Source of the DNA: UBA2253 sp964646985
Lineage (GTDB): Bacteria; Bacillota_I; Bacilli_A; ML615J-28; CAG-698
Length of the DNA: 64,000 nt
Direction of reading: 5' to 3'
Assembly: GCA_964646985.1 (NCBI GenBank)
Contig: CAZYFI010000001.1
Location: 1 to 64,000, forward strand
The notes beneath the pieces are model-generated. The model had not been told where the DNA came from. It ran no database searches and worked only from the letters and a program-made list of their open reading frames with translations. This document shows, one piece after another, positions 52,954-62,213 of this stretch; within the stretch, counting starts at the first letter, position 1, and each line of letters starts with the position of its first letter. The position numbers were made by a program, and so were the translations under genes.

Positions 52954-53803
52954 TGGTTTCACCAAATTTGCGACAAATTTCCAAATAAGCATCCATAACA
53001 CTGTGTTGGTTGACATCTAAATGTATAGAAAATTTGGCTTCCAACGCTTTTAAGATTTGAATGGTATTGGGATAATCTAAATGATACGTTTCCATTAAAT
53101 CTTCTTTAGCAAACAATTGCTTTTTGTCGCCATCAAAGATAACGTGTCCTTGATTTAACACAATGACTCGGTTGACATAGTTTGACACCACTTCCATATC
53201 GTGCGTAATCAAAATGATGGTTTTATGAAATTCTTTGTGTAATTTTTGTAAAAACAAAAGCAATTCTGTTTTCGCAAGCGGATCAAGTCCTACTGTTGGT
53301 TCATCAAGAATCAAAACTTCAGGATTCGTAGCTAAAATAGAAGCAATGGCTACTTTTCTTAATTGTCCGCCAGATAGCGTGAAGGGACTTCTATCAAGTA
53401 AATCGGTAATTCCCATCACTGCTGCCGCATCCATGGCTGTTTTCTCAAGTTCAGGCATATTAAAATTCTTAGGCCCAAACATAATTTCTTTTTTTACCGT
53501 TTCTTCAAATACTTGATATTCAGGAAATTGAAAAACCAAACCAACTTTTTGGCGAATGGGTTTTAATTTTGTTGTTGGCGCCACTACTCTGTCAAACAAA
53601 GTGACTTCTCCACTGCTTGGCAAAAGCAAGGCATTCATCATTTGTACAAGCGTTGATTTTCCACTACCAGTGTGCCCCACCAAAGCAATAAATTCATCTT
53701 TTTGTGATATGTTTAAATTGACATCTTCTAAAATATAGCGAATATATTGTTTTTTACGAGGACGATAATAGGCAAAAGCTACTTTTGAAAAGCGTATTCC
53801 CAT
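52946..53803 (-). CDS. ecfA2: ECF transporter ATPase EcfA2
   Basis: The 285-residue ATPase has Walker A GHTGSGKST, Q-loop FQFPEYQVFEETV, signature LSGGQLRKVAIASIL, Walker B LILDEPTVGLDP and the switch His in ITHDMEV. It is paired with EcfA1; the genes overlap by 25 bases. The ECF module takes up vitamins or metals depending on the S component. Confidence 0.95.
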   Translation of the reverse strand: MGIRFSKVAFAYYRPRKKQYIRYILEDVNLNISQKDEFIALVGHTGSGKSTLVQMMNALLLPSSGEVTLFDRVVAPTTKLKPIRQKVGLVFQFPEYQVFEETVKKEIMFGPKNFNMPELEKTAMDAAAVMGITDLLDRSPFTLSGGQLRKVAIASILATNPEVLILDEPTVGLDPLAKTELLLFLQKLHKEFHKTIILITHDMEVVSNYVNRVIVLNQGHVIFDGDKKQLFAKEDLMETYHLDYPNTIQILKALEAKFSIHLDVNQHSVMDAYLEICRKFGETNE

Positions 53804-54582
53804 AATAATTCCTCGATTTCTTTTTTATTTTTTAGTTTTGGATTGTTTTCAATGAATTCAATTAATTTCATGCTTTCTAAAATATCCAAAGAGCTCTCTT
53901 TCAATAATTCTTTATGCGAAAATACAACTTGTGGTTGATCATTTAAAATGATTCTTCCTTTCGACAAAACAATCACGCGATCGGCAAACACCGCTTCATT
54001 CAAATTATGTGTTATGGCAATAATCGTTTTATGGCCTTTTAATGTATTGATAACGTCATTGACTTCTTTGACTCCCTTAGGATCAAGCATCGATGTTGAT
54101 TCATCAAAGATAATCACTTCAGGATTTGCTGCTAAAACTCCGGCAATCGCAACACGTTGTTTTTCCCCTCCAGATAAATTTTCGGGATTGTATTGTAAGA
54201 AGGCTTCCATATTAACTAGTTTTGCGTATTTATCAATTAATTCAAGCATTGTTTCTCTAGGGAATTGGCGGTTTTCCAACCCAAAAGCAATATCATCTTT
54301 GACAGTAACACCAACAAATTGATTGTCAGGATTTTGAAACACAATGCCAATTTGGTGACGAATCTCATTGACGTTTTTTTCATTTAACAAACTACCATTG
54401 ATATAGATTTCGCCACTATCTACAGGAAGCAATCCTGTTAATAGTTTTGCAATCGTAGATTTTCCGCTTCCGTTATGACCTAAAATACAAACAAATTCGC
54501 CTTTTTTGATGGAAAAAGAAACATCAGAAATAACGGGTTCATTTTGACGATAAGAAAAATGAATATGTTCTACTTTTATCAT
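53779..54582 (-). CDS. ecfA1: ECF transporter ATPase EcfA1
   Basis: The protein of 267 residues has Walker A GHNGSGKST, Q-loop FQNPDNQFVGVTV (typical of EcfA1), signature LSGGEKQRVAIAGVL, Walker B VIIFDESTSMLDP with Ser for Pro in the D-loop, and the switch His in ITHNLNEAV. The ATG at 54582 is chosen because GAGG lies six bases upstream; a TTG four codons earlier is too close. Confidence 0.94.
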   Translation of the reverse strand: MIKVEHIHFSYRQNEPVISDVSFSIKKGEFVCILGHNGSGKSTIAKLLTGLLPVDSGEIYINGSLLNEKNVNEIRHQIGIVFQNPDNQFVGVTVKDDIAFGLENRQFPRETMLELIDKYAKLVNMEAFLQYNPENLSGGEKQRVAIAGVLAANPEVIIFDESTSMLDPKGVKEVNDVINTLKGHKTIIAITHNLNEAVFADRVIVLSKGRIILNDQPQVVFSHKELLKESSLDILESMKLIEFIENNPKLKNKKEIEELLWEYAFQK

Positions 54583-54583
54583 G

Positions 54584-55006
54584 TTATACCTCAATCACGA
54601 TTTCTTTTGTCACGTAACGAACCATTACACCGTTTGTACAAACAATAGGCGATGGATAATTGGGCCTAAGCTTCATATGCAAACAATATTTGTTTTTACA
54701 ACTTGCTTGTTCCATTTCAATCAAAGGTTTCGTTATGTGAATAACATTGGTAATTTCATCTTCGGATGCAATGTCATATGTTTTTATCGTGTCATTAATT
54801 TTCACTGTTAATACATTATCTTTCGCAGTGATTTCTACTAAGACGTCCAAATCATCGGTAATATCAGTAGAATAAACCACCATATTCCGATAATAAACTT
54901 CGACTTTTAGTTCATCTGTTCTTCCTATCGAGCTAAAATAGACGATATATAAAAAAACAGAAAATAAAAAAACGATGGATATCACAAAAATGTCGAATTT
55001 TTTCAT
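54584..55006 (-). CDS. NusG domain II-containing membrane protein
   Basis: The 140-residue protein has one N-terminal membrane helix (residues 5-25) and an exported NusG-II domain. The family hallmark is the Cys set near residues 102-122, CKNKYC and then PIVCTNG. Such proteins are often found with Rnf, ApbE and FMN-binding domains in electron transfer outside the membrane. It is the first gene of an operon with ecfA1, ecfA2, ecfT and truA; its stop is one base from the ecfA1 start. The apbE gene lies 30 kb away. Confidence 0.82.
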   Translation of the reverse strand: MKKFDIFVISIVFLFSVFLYIVYFSSIGRTDELKVEVYYRNMVVYSTDITDDLDVLVEITAKDNVLTVKINDTIKTYDIASEDEITNVIHITKPLIEMEQASCKNKYCLHMKLRPNYPSPIVCTNGVMVRYVTKEIVIEV

Positions 55007-55031
55007 ATTTCATCACCCTTTGCAATGCCAT

Positions 55032-55060
55032 ATTTTACCAAATTTTTGCATTTTTTACAA
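55032..55060 (-). promoter_or_regulatory. Promoter of the NusG-II-ecfA1-ecfA2-ecfT-truA operon
   Basis: TTGTAA (55055-55060) and TAAAAT (55032-55037) on the minus strand are spaced by 17 bases. Confidence 0.7.
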
Positions 55061-55061
55061 G

Positions 55062-55093
55062 TCAAATAAAAATAAGAAGGTTTACTTCTTATT
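55062..55093 (-). terminator. Terminator of the acyltransferase-like gene
   Basis: AATAAGAAG and CTTCTTATT pair around a five-base loop; on the minus strand the stem runs into TTTTATTTG. The stop codon at 55082 lies in the loop side of the stem. Confidence 0.75.
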
Positions 55094-56338
55094 TTTAATC
55101 GCATTAATTCGTTCTTGTTCTTTGATTTTATAGATTTCTTCCACAGCAAATTGAATTTTTGTGACCACATTTTTCTTTGTTTGGGGAAACAAATAATAAG
55201 TGTCATCTAATGTAGACAAATCAAGGCAATCACCTTTTTTAAAATAATCAAATTCAATGTGAAGGCTATATAAAGATAATGTTGGCTTTTCTAAATAAAA
55301 ATCCGGCTCATTTTCTAAGTTGTTTAAAACAAAACCATTAACATCATGGTGTAACTGGGCTTTCCCTAATCTGATATATCCTTTTGCATTAGGAAGAGAA
55401 TCGACAATCACTTCGTCAGAGAACTCATAAGTACCGGCTTCTACTTGCTTTCTTACTTGTTCGCGTTCAAATTCAAACCAATCAGGAATATGCGAAAACT
55501 CAGTTTCGCCTTCTATCGCACTTAGTTCCCCATATTCATTCATTTTCCAACGCTTGTGGCAATGCTCACACCAAATTTCATCTAGATCAGAATTCATTTG
55601 TGATTCGGTCAAGCAATGTGGGCATTGATACAATATTTGGTGCAGCCCTTTGGCTCTATTGGGAAAATCAATTTTGATCTTGTTTTCTTTTTGCCATTTA
55701 TATTCATCATAAACAAATTTTTCTCGGATTGCTTGATTGATTTCTTCAACAGAAGCATCTTCCAGCTGTTCTTTTGTGAAAATTTGTGTCATTTCGGCTT
55801 CTAGTCTAACTTTTCGTTTATCCAAATTCCAAACAGGTTGTGATAAGTGGTTGCCGTGTTGAATAAACGTGACCACTGGAACTTTCAACATTTTCACAAG
55901 TTTTCCCAAACTATCAGGTAATACAGAATTTGTGCCTGTGTAAGAATAGCGGGCTTCTGGATAAAGCGCTAACACTGTTTTATTGGTTTCTAGTGCATAT
56001 TTCATATGCTTGATTAATTGTAAATCTTGGGTGAATTTGCGTTTGCAAATACATCCAACTTGACGCAGTAACCACTCATTGATTAAAAAACCATCTATAG
56101 CAACAACATAATTTGCGCGATGAGGAAAAAGGGCTCTTGTTGCAACTTTAAAATCTACAAATGCCATATGATTCGATAAAAACAAATAAGGTGGTTTTAA
56201 GTGATCCATGTTTGTCTTGGTAACTTTTAGTTTTCGACTCCAAATTTCCGGAAAACTAAGCAACCAAGTTAAGGGCGCCAAAAACCATCTTTGCTTTATT
56301 GGTTTTCTTTTCATGTCAAAGCGTTCTACATCTTTCAT
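55082..56338 (-). CDS. PlsC-type acyltransferase domain protein with embedded zinc ribbon
   Basis: The 418-residue protein begins with a lysophospholipid acyltransferase domain (about residues 20-215). The catalytic HX4D motif is NHMAFVD (His57, Asp62) and the block III segment is YPEARYS. The first part resembles 1-acylglycerol-3-phosphate acyltransferases that make phosphatidic acid. The second part is unusual: a four-Cys zinc ribbon (CPHC, Cys239 and 242; CEHC, Cys257 and 260) and about 150 further residues of mixed structure. A GAGG site precedes the ATG and a strong promoter lies at 56364-56392. I cannot say what the C-terminal part binds. Confidence 0.82.
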   Translation of the reverse strand: MKDVERFDMKRKPIKQRWFLAPLTWLLSFPEIWSRKLKVTKTNMDHLKPPYLFLSNHMAFVDFKVATRALFPHRANYVVAIDGFLINEWLLRQVGCICKRKFTQDLQLIKHMKYALETNKTVLALYPEARYSYTGTNSVLPDSLGKLVKMLKVPVVTFIQHGNHLSQPVWNLDKRKVRLEAEMTQIFTKEQLEDASVEEINQAIREKFVYDEYKWQKENKIKIDFPNRAKGLHQILYQCPHCLTESQMNSDLDEIWCEHCHKRWKMNEYGELSAIEGETEFSHIPDWFEFEREQVRKQVEAGTYEFSDEVIVDSLPNAKGYIRLGKAQLHHDVNGFVLNNLENEPDFYLEKPTLSLYSLHIEFDYFKKGDCLDLSTLDDTYYLFPQTKKNVVTKIQFAVEEIYKIKEQERINAIKNKK

Positions 56339-56363
56339 AATAACCTCTCTTTATTGGTAATTA

Positions 56364-56392
56364 ATTATATACTTATATCCATTTTTAAACAA
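56364..56392 (-). promoter_or_regulatory. Promoter of the acyltransferase-like gene
   Basis: TTGTTT (56387-56392) and TATAAT (56364-56369) on the minus strand are spaced by exactly 17 bases. Confidence 0.8.
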
Positions 56393-56410
56393 GAAAAATT
56401 ATTTCTTAAA

Positions 56411-56440
56411 AAAGAAAAACCCCTTGATAGGGGCTTTTTT
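56411..56440 (-). terminator. Terminator of the ribosomal protein operon
   Basis: GCCCCT and AGGGG(T) form a short GC-rich stem with a TATCA-type loop, extended by AAAA/TTTT, just after the rplQ stop. Confidence 0.82.
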
Positions 56441-56808
56441 CACACAAATTCAATGATAGCCATAGGAGCAGAATCACCAAGACGAGGTACAAGTTTTAAA
56501 ACTCTTGTATATCCGCCTTTGCGTTCTTTGTATCTCAAAGCGATATCGGAAAATAGTTTTTGAATCGCATATTGTTCTTTTTTCTCATCAACAAATTCAA
56601 AGCGAATCATTTGCGCTGCTTTCACGCGAGATGATAAAGTATTAGCTTTACCAAGAGTAACCATTTTATCCGCTAACCTTTGGAGTTCCTTGGCTTTATG
56701 ATATGTTGTTTCGATTTTTTCGTTGATAATTAGGTCAGTAATCAAATCACGAAGCAATGCTTTGCGTTGTGCAGAATTACGTCCTAATCGACGATATCCT
56801 AATGCCAT
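56440..56808 (-). CDS. rplQ: Ribosomal protein L17
   Basis: The 122-residue protein has the L17 start YRRLGRNSAQRKALLRDLITDLI and the C-terminal GGYTRVLKLVPRLGDSAPMAIIEF segment. It is the last gene of the S8-to-L17 operon, 27 bases after rpoA. Confidence 0.97.
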   Translation of the reverse strand: MALGYRRLGRNSAQRKALLRDLITDLIINEKIETTYHKAKELQRLADKMVTLGKANTLSSRVKAAQMIRFEFVDEKKEQYAIQKLFSDIALRYKERKGGYTRVLKLVPRLGDSAPMAIIEFV

Positions 56809-56835
56809 GTTCGTTTCCTCCTTCAGGAATAGTTT

Positions 56836-57897
56836 TTAGTTTGTTTCATCTGACGAATCATCTACATCATCGTCAAAATCTGAATAATCGTAGTCTGTTT
56901 CATAGGAACGGCGCAAATCCAATCCGATTTCACGAAGCTTTTGTACAACTTCTTTTAATGATTTGCGTCCTAAATTACGAACTCTCATCATTTCTTCTTC
57001 GGTTTTTTGGGCTAATTCTCCAACTGTATTAATGCCTGCGCGTTTTAAACAATTGTAAGAACGAACAGATAAGTCAAGTTCTTCAATTTTCTTTTCAAGT
57101 TTTTTGTTACTTACTTTTTCTTCACGTTCATACATGTATTCTTGTTCAACAACAATTTCATTTAACCCAGCAACAACATTAAAATGTTCCATCAAAAACT
57201 TAGAAGCCAATGAAGCAGCATTTGCAGCAGTAATCGACTTATTGGTCCACACTTCTAACATTAATTTTTCATAATCAACGTTTTCATCAACACGTGTTCT
57301 TTCAACATCATAACGTACTTTTGTCACTGGCGTATAAATGGCATCAATGGCAATGCGGCTAACAATGGTATTTCCATTTTTATCTTTGCAGAAGACTTTG
57401 TTGTCTTCAGCACCAACATAACCAATGCCGCGACGAGCAAAGAACTTCGCTTTAAATTGTCCGTTCTTTTCTAGTGTCGCAATAACTTGTTGTGGATTAA
57501 CAATGGTATATTCACTGCTAATTTCTAAATCGCCTGCGGTAATTGTTTGTTCACCATTTGTAGCAATGCTTAACTCAATGAGATCTTGTGGATCATGAGG
57601 CATTGGCTTAAATAATTGGTCTTCCGAGACAGTCAAGACAATATTCTTTAAATTTAAGATGATTTCTGTCACGTCTTCACGAATTCCATCAATCGCCATA
57701 AATTCATGTTCCACGCCTTCAATCTCCAAAGCTACAATGGCAATCCCTGGCATCGATGACAATAAAACACGGCGCAAAGCGTTCCCTATCGTAATTCCAT
57801 ATCCTCTTTCAAGAGGCATAATGGTAAACTTACCATAGCCTTCGGTTTCATTACCTTCAACAATTGTTTGAGGTTTAATAAATTCGAATTTTCTCAA
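56836..57897 (-). CDS. rpoA: RNA polymerase alpha subunit
   Basis: The 353-residue protein has the alpha N-terminal dimerisation domain (FTIMPLERGYGITIGNALRRVLLSS) and the C-terminal DNA/activator-binding domain (RSYNCLKRAGINTVGEL, RNLGRKSLKEV). About 20 extra acidic residues follow the usual end (Asp-rich tail), making it longer than the typical ~315-330. It is followed by rplQ. Confidence 0.97.
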   Translation of the reverse strand: MRKFEFIKPQTIVEGNETEGYGKFTIMPLERGYGITIGNALRRVLLSSMPGIAIVALEIEGVEHEFMAIDGIREDVTEIILNLKNIVLTVSEDQLFKPMPHDPQDLIELSIATNGEQTITAGDLEISSEYTIVNPQQVIATLEKNGQFKAKFFARRGIGYVGAEDNKVFCKDKNGNTIVSRIAIDAIYTPVTKVRYDVERTRVDENVDYEKLMLEVWTNKSITAANAASLASKFLMEHFNVVAGLNEIVVEQEYMYEREEKVSNKKLEKKIEELDLSVRSYNCLKRAGINTVGELAQKTEEEMMRVRNLGRKSLKEVVQKLREIGLDLRRSYETDYDYSDFDDDVDDSSDETN

Positions 57898-57928
57898 TTC
57901 GTTTCCTCCTTATTGATTTTTTAATGTC

Positions 57929-58315
57929 TTATCCGCGAGGTCGTTTTGGTGGACGGCATCCGTTGTGAGGAATTGGTGTAACATCTTTAATGGATGTAAT
58001 TTCCAATCCAGCGATTTGTAAAGATCGAATTGCTGCTTCACGTCCAGGACCTGGTCCACGAACAGAAACTTCAACTTTAATCATTCCTTGCGTAATAGCT
58101 GCTTTAGCGGCAGCTTCAGAAGCCATTTGCGCTGCAAAAGGAGTTGATTTTTTACTTCCGCGAAAACCTAAGGCACCCGCACTGCTCCAAGCGATTGCGT
58201 TGCCTACAGCATCAGTAATTGTAATAATTGTGTTATTAAAAGTAGAATGAATATGAGCAGCGCCATTTGGTATATTCTTTCTAACTTTACGTTTTGTACG
58301 TACTTTAGTAGCCAT
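57929..58315 (-). CDS. rpsK: Ribosomal protein S11
   Basis: The 128-residue protein has GAAHIHSTFNNTIITITD, VSVRGPGPGREAAIRSL and the C-terminal PHNGCRPPKRPRG, all typical of S11. Confidence 0.98.
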   Translation of the reverse strand: MATKVRTKRKVRKNIPNGAAHIHSTFNNTIITITDAVGNAIAWSSAGALGFRGSKKSTPFAAQMASEAAAKAAITQGMIKVEVSVRGPGPGREAAIRSLQIAGLEITSIKDVTPIPHNGCRPPKRPRG

Positions 58316-58330
58316 TATGCGTTCTCCCTT

Positions 58331-58696
58331 CTACTTCTTCTTATTAGCCACGGTTTTGGCTTTTCCTTTACGGGTACGAGCATTGCAACGTGTGTTTTGA
58401 CCACGAACTGGTAATCCACGACGATGACGAATCCCACGGTAACACCCGATTTCCATTAATCGTTTGATATTTAAGGCGATTTCACGACGTAAATCTCCTT
58501 CAACTTTATATGCTGCTACTTCTTTACGAACAGCAGCCAATTCCTCTTCGGTCAAATCCTTAACGCGTTTGTCAGGATTGACATTTGCTTTTTTTAATAA
58601 TTCAATTGCGGTTGCTCTTCCAATTCCATAAATATATGTTAAAGAAACATCTACATGTTTATCTCTTGGAATATCAACACCAGCTATACGTGCCAT
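58331..58696 (-). CDS. rpsM: Ribosomal protein S13
   Basis: The 121-residue protein starts MARIAGVDIPRDKHVDVSLT and has the CYRGIRHRRGLPVRGQNT segment of S13. It lies between rpmJ and rpsK. Confidence 0.98.
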   Translation of the reverse strand: MARIAGVDIPRDKHVDVSLTYIYGIGRATAIELLKKANVNPDKRVKDLTEEELAAVRKEVAAYKVEGDLRREIALNIKRLMEIGCYRGIRHRRGLPVRGQNTRCNARTRKGKAKTVANKKK

Positions 58697-58713
58697 TTGT
58701 TTTGCACCTCCTA

Positions 58714-58827
58714 TTAGCCTTGTCTTTGCTTATGCTTAGGGTTTTTACAAATAATCATAACTCGCCCCTTGCGATTGATCACTTTACATTGATCACAAAT
58801 TGGTTTGACTGATGGTCTTACTTTCAT
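58714..58827 (-). CDS. rpmJ: Ribosomal protein L36
   Basis: This 37-residue protein is too short for a long reading frame but is clear: MKVRPSVKPICDQCKVI, then RKGRVMIICKNPKHKQRQG. Zinc ligands are Cys11, Cys14, Cys27 and His32, the zinc-binding (C+) form. It sits between infA and rpsM with GGAGG before the ATG. Confidence 0.97.
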   Translation of the reverse strand: MKVRPSVKPICDQCKVINRKGRVMIICKNPKHKQRQG

Positions 58828-58855
58828 TATGAATTTCCTCCTATAATTGGAAAAC

Positions 58856-59074
58856 TTACTTATGACGGTAAGTAATGCGGCCACGTGTTAAGTCATATGG
58901 CGACAATTCAACAGTTACTTTATCACCTGGTAAAATTGTGATGAAGTTCATCCGTATTTTACCAGAAACGTGGGCCACTATTTGATGTCCGTTCTCTAAC
59001 TGAACTTTAAATACTGTATTTGGTAGGGCATCAATAACTGTTCCTTTTAATTCTATGACATCATTTTTAGACAC
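58856..59074 (-). CDS. infA: Translation initiation factor IF-1
   Basis: The 72-residue OB-fold protein has IELKGTVIDALPNTVFKVQLENGH and LTRGRITYRHK. It lies between map and rpmJ as in Bacillus. Confidence 0.98.
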   Translation of the reverse strand: MSKNDVIELKGTVIDALPNTVFKVQLENGHQIVAHVSGKIRMNFITILPGDKVTVELSPYDLTRGRITYRHK

Positions 59075-59077
59075 GAA

Positions 59078-59830
59078 TTAAGCCTCCTTCGTTAATATCG
59101 TATATCCGTTTTCGGTTATAACAATGCTATGTTCAAAATGGGCACTATCGGACCCATCAATGGTAACGGTAGTCCAATCATCTTGTAAAATCTTGACATC
59201 TTCTTTGCCAGCATTGACCATTGGTTCAATGGCAAGCGTCATGCCTGGTTTTAAGATAGGACCGTAACCAGCTTTACCATAGTTTGGAATCATTGGATCT
59301 TCATGTAATTTGGCTCCAACGCCATGTCCGGTAAAGTCTTTTACAACACTATATCCCCGACTAACCACATATTGTTCAATGGCGTGGGAGATATCGGATA
59401 AACGATTTAATGGTTTTGCAAATTCTAAGCCCGCATAGAGTGATTTTTTTGTTACTTCAAGCAATTGCTTGCGAGCATCACTAATTTCACCAACTCCATG
59501 GGTCATAGCGCTATCGCCATGGTAACCTTGATAACAAGCACCAATGTCAATAGCAATAATATCGCCATTTTTTAAAATTGTTTTTTTACTGGGAATACCA
59601 TGAATGACAACTTGATTGATAGAAGCACAAATTGATCCTGGAAACCCGTTATATCCTTTAAAGGATGGAGTTGCTCCGTTCGCAACAATGGTTGCCTCAG
59701 CAATCAAATCTAGTTCATAAGTTGATATTCCGGGAACAATCGCTTCTTTAACCTTGCGATGGGCTAAAGCGACAATTCTTCCCGCTTCTTTCATCAACTC
59801 TATTTCGCGATTACTTTTAATGGTGATCAT
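59078..59830 (-). CDS. map: Methionine aminopeptidase
   Basis: Map removes the initiator Met from nascent proteins. The metal ligands are seen in AIDIGACYQGYHGDSAMT, in GHGVGAKLHEDP and in IEPMV with the C-terminal EHSIV. I chose the ATG at 59830, giving 250 residues, because GGAGG lies six bases upstream; the frame is open upstream. It overlaps the adk stop by 14 bases. Confidence 0.96.
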   Translation of the reverse strand: MITIKSNREIELMKEAGRIVALAHRKVKEAIVPGISTYELDLIAEATIVANGATPSFKGYNGFPGSICASINQVVIHGIPSKKTILKNGDIIAIDIGACYQGYHGDSAMTHGVGEISDARKQLLEVTKKSLYAGLEFAKPLNRLSDISHAIEQYVVSRGYSVVKDFTGHGVGAKLHEDPMIPNYGKAGYGPILKPGMTLAIEPMVNAGKEDVKILQDDWTTVTIDGSDSAHFEHSIVITENGYTILTKEA

Positions 59831-60476
59831 GAATATCCTCCAAATGTTTCGTAATTTGAACAAAGGTATCAGTTACATCACGACTTCCATTAATATTAAT
59901 CAACAATCCCGTATCAACATAATAATCTAGCAAAGGTTGTGTTTGATTATAATACACATTCAAGCGGTTTGTTACGGTTTCTAAACTATCGTCTTTTCTT
60001 TGGTATAGTGGGCCACCACAAACATCACATACATTTTCCACTTTTGGTGGAATATTAATGATGTGGTAAGAAGCTCCACATTGACGGCACATGCGACGAC
60101 CACTCATACGTTTGATTAGAATGTCGTCAGGTACGGAAATGTTAATTACCGCATCCAGGCTGATTTTCATTTGTATTAAAATCTCATCTAGTGCCTTAGC
60201 CTGGGCAATTGTTCTTGGAAATCCATCTAGTAAAAATCCTGGTAAGCAATCTGCTTGTAACAATCTCGTTTTCACCATATCAATGGTTACTTCATCTGGT
60301 ACAAGCTCGCCTTTGTCCGTGAATTCTTTCGCATGGATTCCTAACGGTGTTCCTTGCTTTATCGCCTCGCGAAACATATCGCCAGTTGAAATGTGAGGAA
60401 TTCCGTATGTTTTCTTAATGAGTGGCGCTTGGCTTCCCTTCCCTGCGCCGGGAGGTCCCATGATTAATAAACGCAT
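59817..60476 (-). CDS. adk: Adenylate kinase, zinc-binding LID type
   Basis: Adk interconverts AMP, ADP and ATP. The 219-residue protein has P-loop GPPGAGKGSQ, DGFPRT and a LID with two Cys pairs (CRQC and CDVC), the four-Cys zinc form of Gram-positive bacteria. It lies between secY and map. Confidence 0.97.
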   Translation of the reverse strand: MRLLIMGPPGAGKGSQAPLIKKTYGIPHISTGDMFREAIKQGTPLGIHAKEFTDKGELVPDEVTIDMVKTRLLQADCLPGFLLDGFPRTIAQAKALDEILIQMKISLDAVINISVPDDILIKRMSGRRMCRQCGASYHIINIPPKVENVCDVCGGPLYQRKDDSLETVTNRLNVYYNQTQPLLDYYVDTGLLININGSRDVTDTFVQITKHLEDIHDHH

Positions 60477-60485
60477 GGTTTTACC

Positions 60486-61763
60486 TTAATCAATGAAACC
60501 ACGATATTGTTTTTCTTGACTTTGGGTTTTTAGTTGTTTTGCTGTTTCAATTGCAACACCAACAACGATAATTAAACTTGTTCCTCCAATTTGCACAGAT
60601 GCTGGAAGATCAAAAATAAAGCCCATAATGATTGGAAGCGAAGCAACGATTGCTAAATAAGTTGCACCAACCATGGTAATCTTAAACAATACGCGAGAAA
60701 TATATGATGCTGTTTCAGCACCAGGACGAATACCTGGTACATAAGCATTTTGTTTTTGTAAATTTTCTGCCATTTTTTCTGGATTCATTTGTAAGAATGA
60801 ATAGAAGAATGAGAACACGAAAATTAATACAATGTATAATGCGAAGCCTATTGGATTCGTATAATTGAATACTTGGCCAATCCAATAAACCAAATTATTG
60901 CTTTGATCTAAGAAATTGACAATTGTCGTTGGTAAACTCATTAATGTGCTAGCAAAGATAACTGGGATAACGGATGCGGAATTCAATTTGATTGGAATGT
61001 TCGAATCCGATTTTCCTCTAAAGCTTGCAGCAGCAGGTCTATTTGCATACTGAATAGGAATTTTTCGTTGAGCAGCTTCCATAAAAACGATCCCAACAAC
61101 AATGGCTACCATAAGCAATAAGACACCAAAGAAGATGAAGATATCGCCTACAGAATTTCCTGCTTCAGCAGCAATATAAGTATTAATTAAATCAGTAATC
61201 ATTTGAGGGAAACTAGCAACGATACCAGCAACGATGAACATTGATGTTCCGTTTCCAATTCCTTTTAAAGTAATTTTTTCAGCAAGCCATAAAACAAAAG
61301 CTGTACCAGCTGTCATGACTAAGGCAAGGAAAACATAGGTGAAAATGTTGACTTCAACACCAAGTTGGAAGATATCACCATAGTATGCTGCGATTCCTAA
61401 AGTAATGGTTAATGCTTGAACAAATGCCAAACCCAAAGCCAAATATCTAGTAAGTTGATTTAGTTTTCGCTTTCCAGTTTCGCCTTCTTCAGCCCATTCC
61501 TTTAATGTTGGAACGATATCCATTTGCAATAATTGAATGACGATTGATGCGGTAATGTATGGAGAAATTCCTAGGGCAACAATCGAATAATTCGCCAATG
61601 CCCCACCACTAAATACATTTAAGAAACCAAATATTGATGTTTGTGTTCCTAAAAATGCACGATTAATGAGTGGAAGTTGGATATGGTAAGCCAAGCGCCA
61701 GATTAATAAAATCATGGCGGTATACAATAGCATATTAATTACTTTTTTGTTTTTTAATGCCAA
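60486..61763 (-). CDS. secY: Preprotein translocase subunit SecY
   Basis: SecY forms the protein-conducting channel. The 425-residue protein has ten membrane helices, the plug-region segment and the IQYANRPAAASFRGKSDSN loop, with PGIRPGAETASYI later. It is one base from rplO and ten from adk. Confidence 0.97.
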   Translation of the reverse strand: MALKNKKVINMLLYTAMILLIWRLAYHIQLPLINRAFLGTQTSIFGFLNVFSGGALANYSIVALGISPYITASIVIQLLQMDIVPTLKEWAEEGETGKRKLNQLTRYLALGLAFVQALTITLGIAAYYGDIFQLGVEVNIFTYVFLALVMTAGTAFVLWLAEKITLKGIGNGTSMFIVAGIVASFPQMITDLINTYIAAEAGNSVGDIFIFFGVLLLMVAIVVGIVFMEAAQRKIPIQYANRPAAASFRGKSDSNIPIKLNSASVIPVIFASTLMSLPTTIVNFLDQSNNLVYWIGQVFNYTNPIGFALYIVLIFVFSFFYSFLQMNPEKMAENLQKQNAYVPGIRPGAETASYISRVLFKITMVGATYLAIVASLPIIMGFIFDLPASVQIGGTSLIIVVGVAIETAKQLKTQSQEKQYRGFID

Positions 61764-62204
61764 TTAAATCACCTCGATTTTCCCGCCGGCGTTCGTGATT
61801 CCTTTTTCAGCTGATTGAGAAAACTTATTGGCAACAACTGTTAATTTAACAGATAGTTCGCCGTTTCCTAAAATCTTTACCATACTTTCTTTTTTGTCAA
61901 TAAGACCTTGTTTGTATAATTTTTCTGGGTTAACCGTTGCTCCTTCTTTGAACACATTTAATTGTGCCAAATTAACAACTTCATATTCTTTACGTCCATG
62001 GTTTGTAAATCCACGTTTTGGAAAACGCTTAAACAATGGTGTTTGTCCGCCTTCATATCCAGGACGAACTCCGCCGCCTGAACGCGAATTTTGACCTTTG
62101 TGACCACGTCCACTTGTTTTTCCCATTCCACTTGATGTTCCGCGTCCAACAATATTCTTGCTGTGGCGAGCACCAGGAACTGGTTTTAATTCATGTAGTT
62201 TCAT
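61764..62204 (-). CDS. rplO: Ribosomal protein L15
   Basis: The 146-residue protein begins MKLHELKPVPGARHSKNIVG and has the Gly-rich RGTSSGMGKTSGRGHKGQN segment of L15. Confidence 0.97.
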   Translation of the reverse strand: MKLHELKPVPGARHSKNIVGRGTSSGMGKTSGRGHKGQNSRSGGGVRPGYEGGQTPLFKRFPKRGFTNHGRKEYEVVNLAQLNVFKEGATVNPEKLYKQGLIDKKESMVKILGNGELSVKLTVVANKFSQSAEKGITNAGGKIEVI

Positions 62205-62213
62205 GCCATCCTC

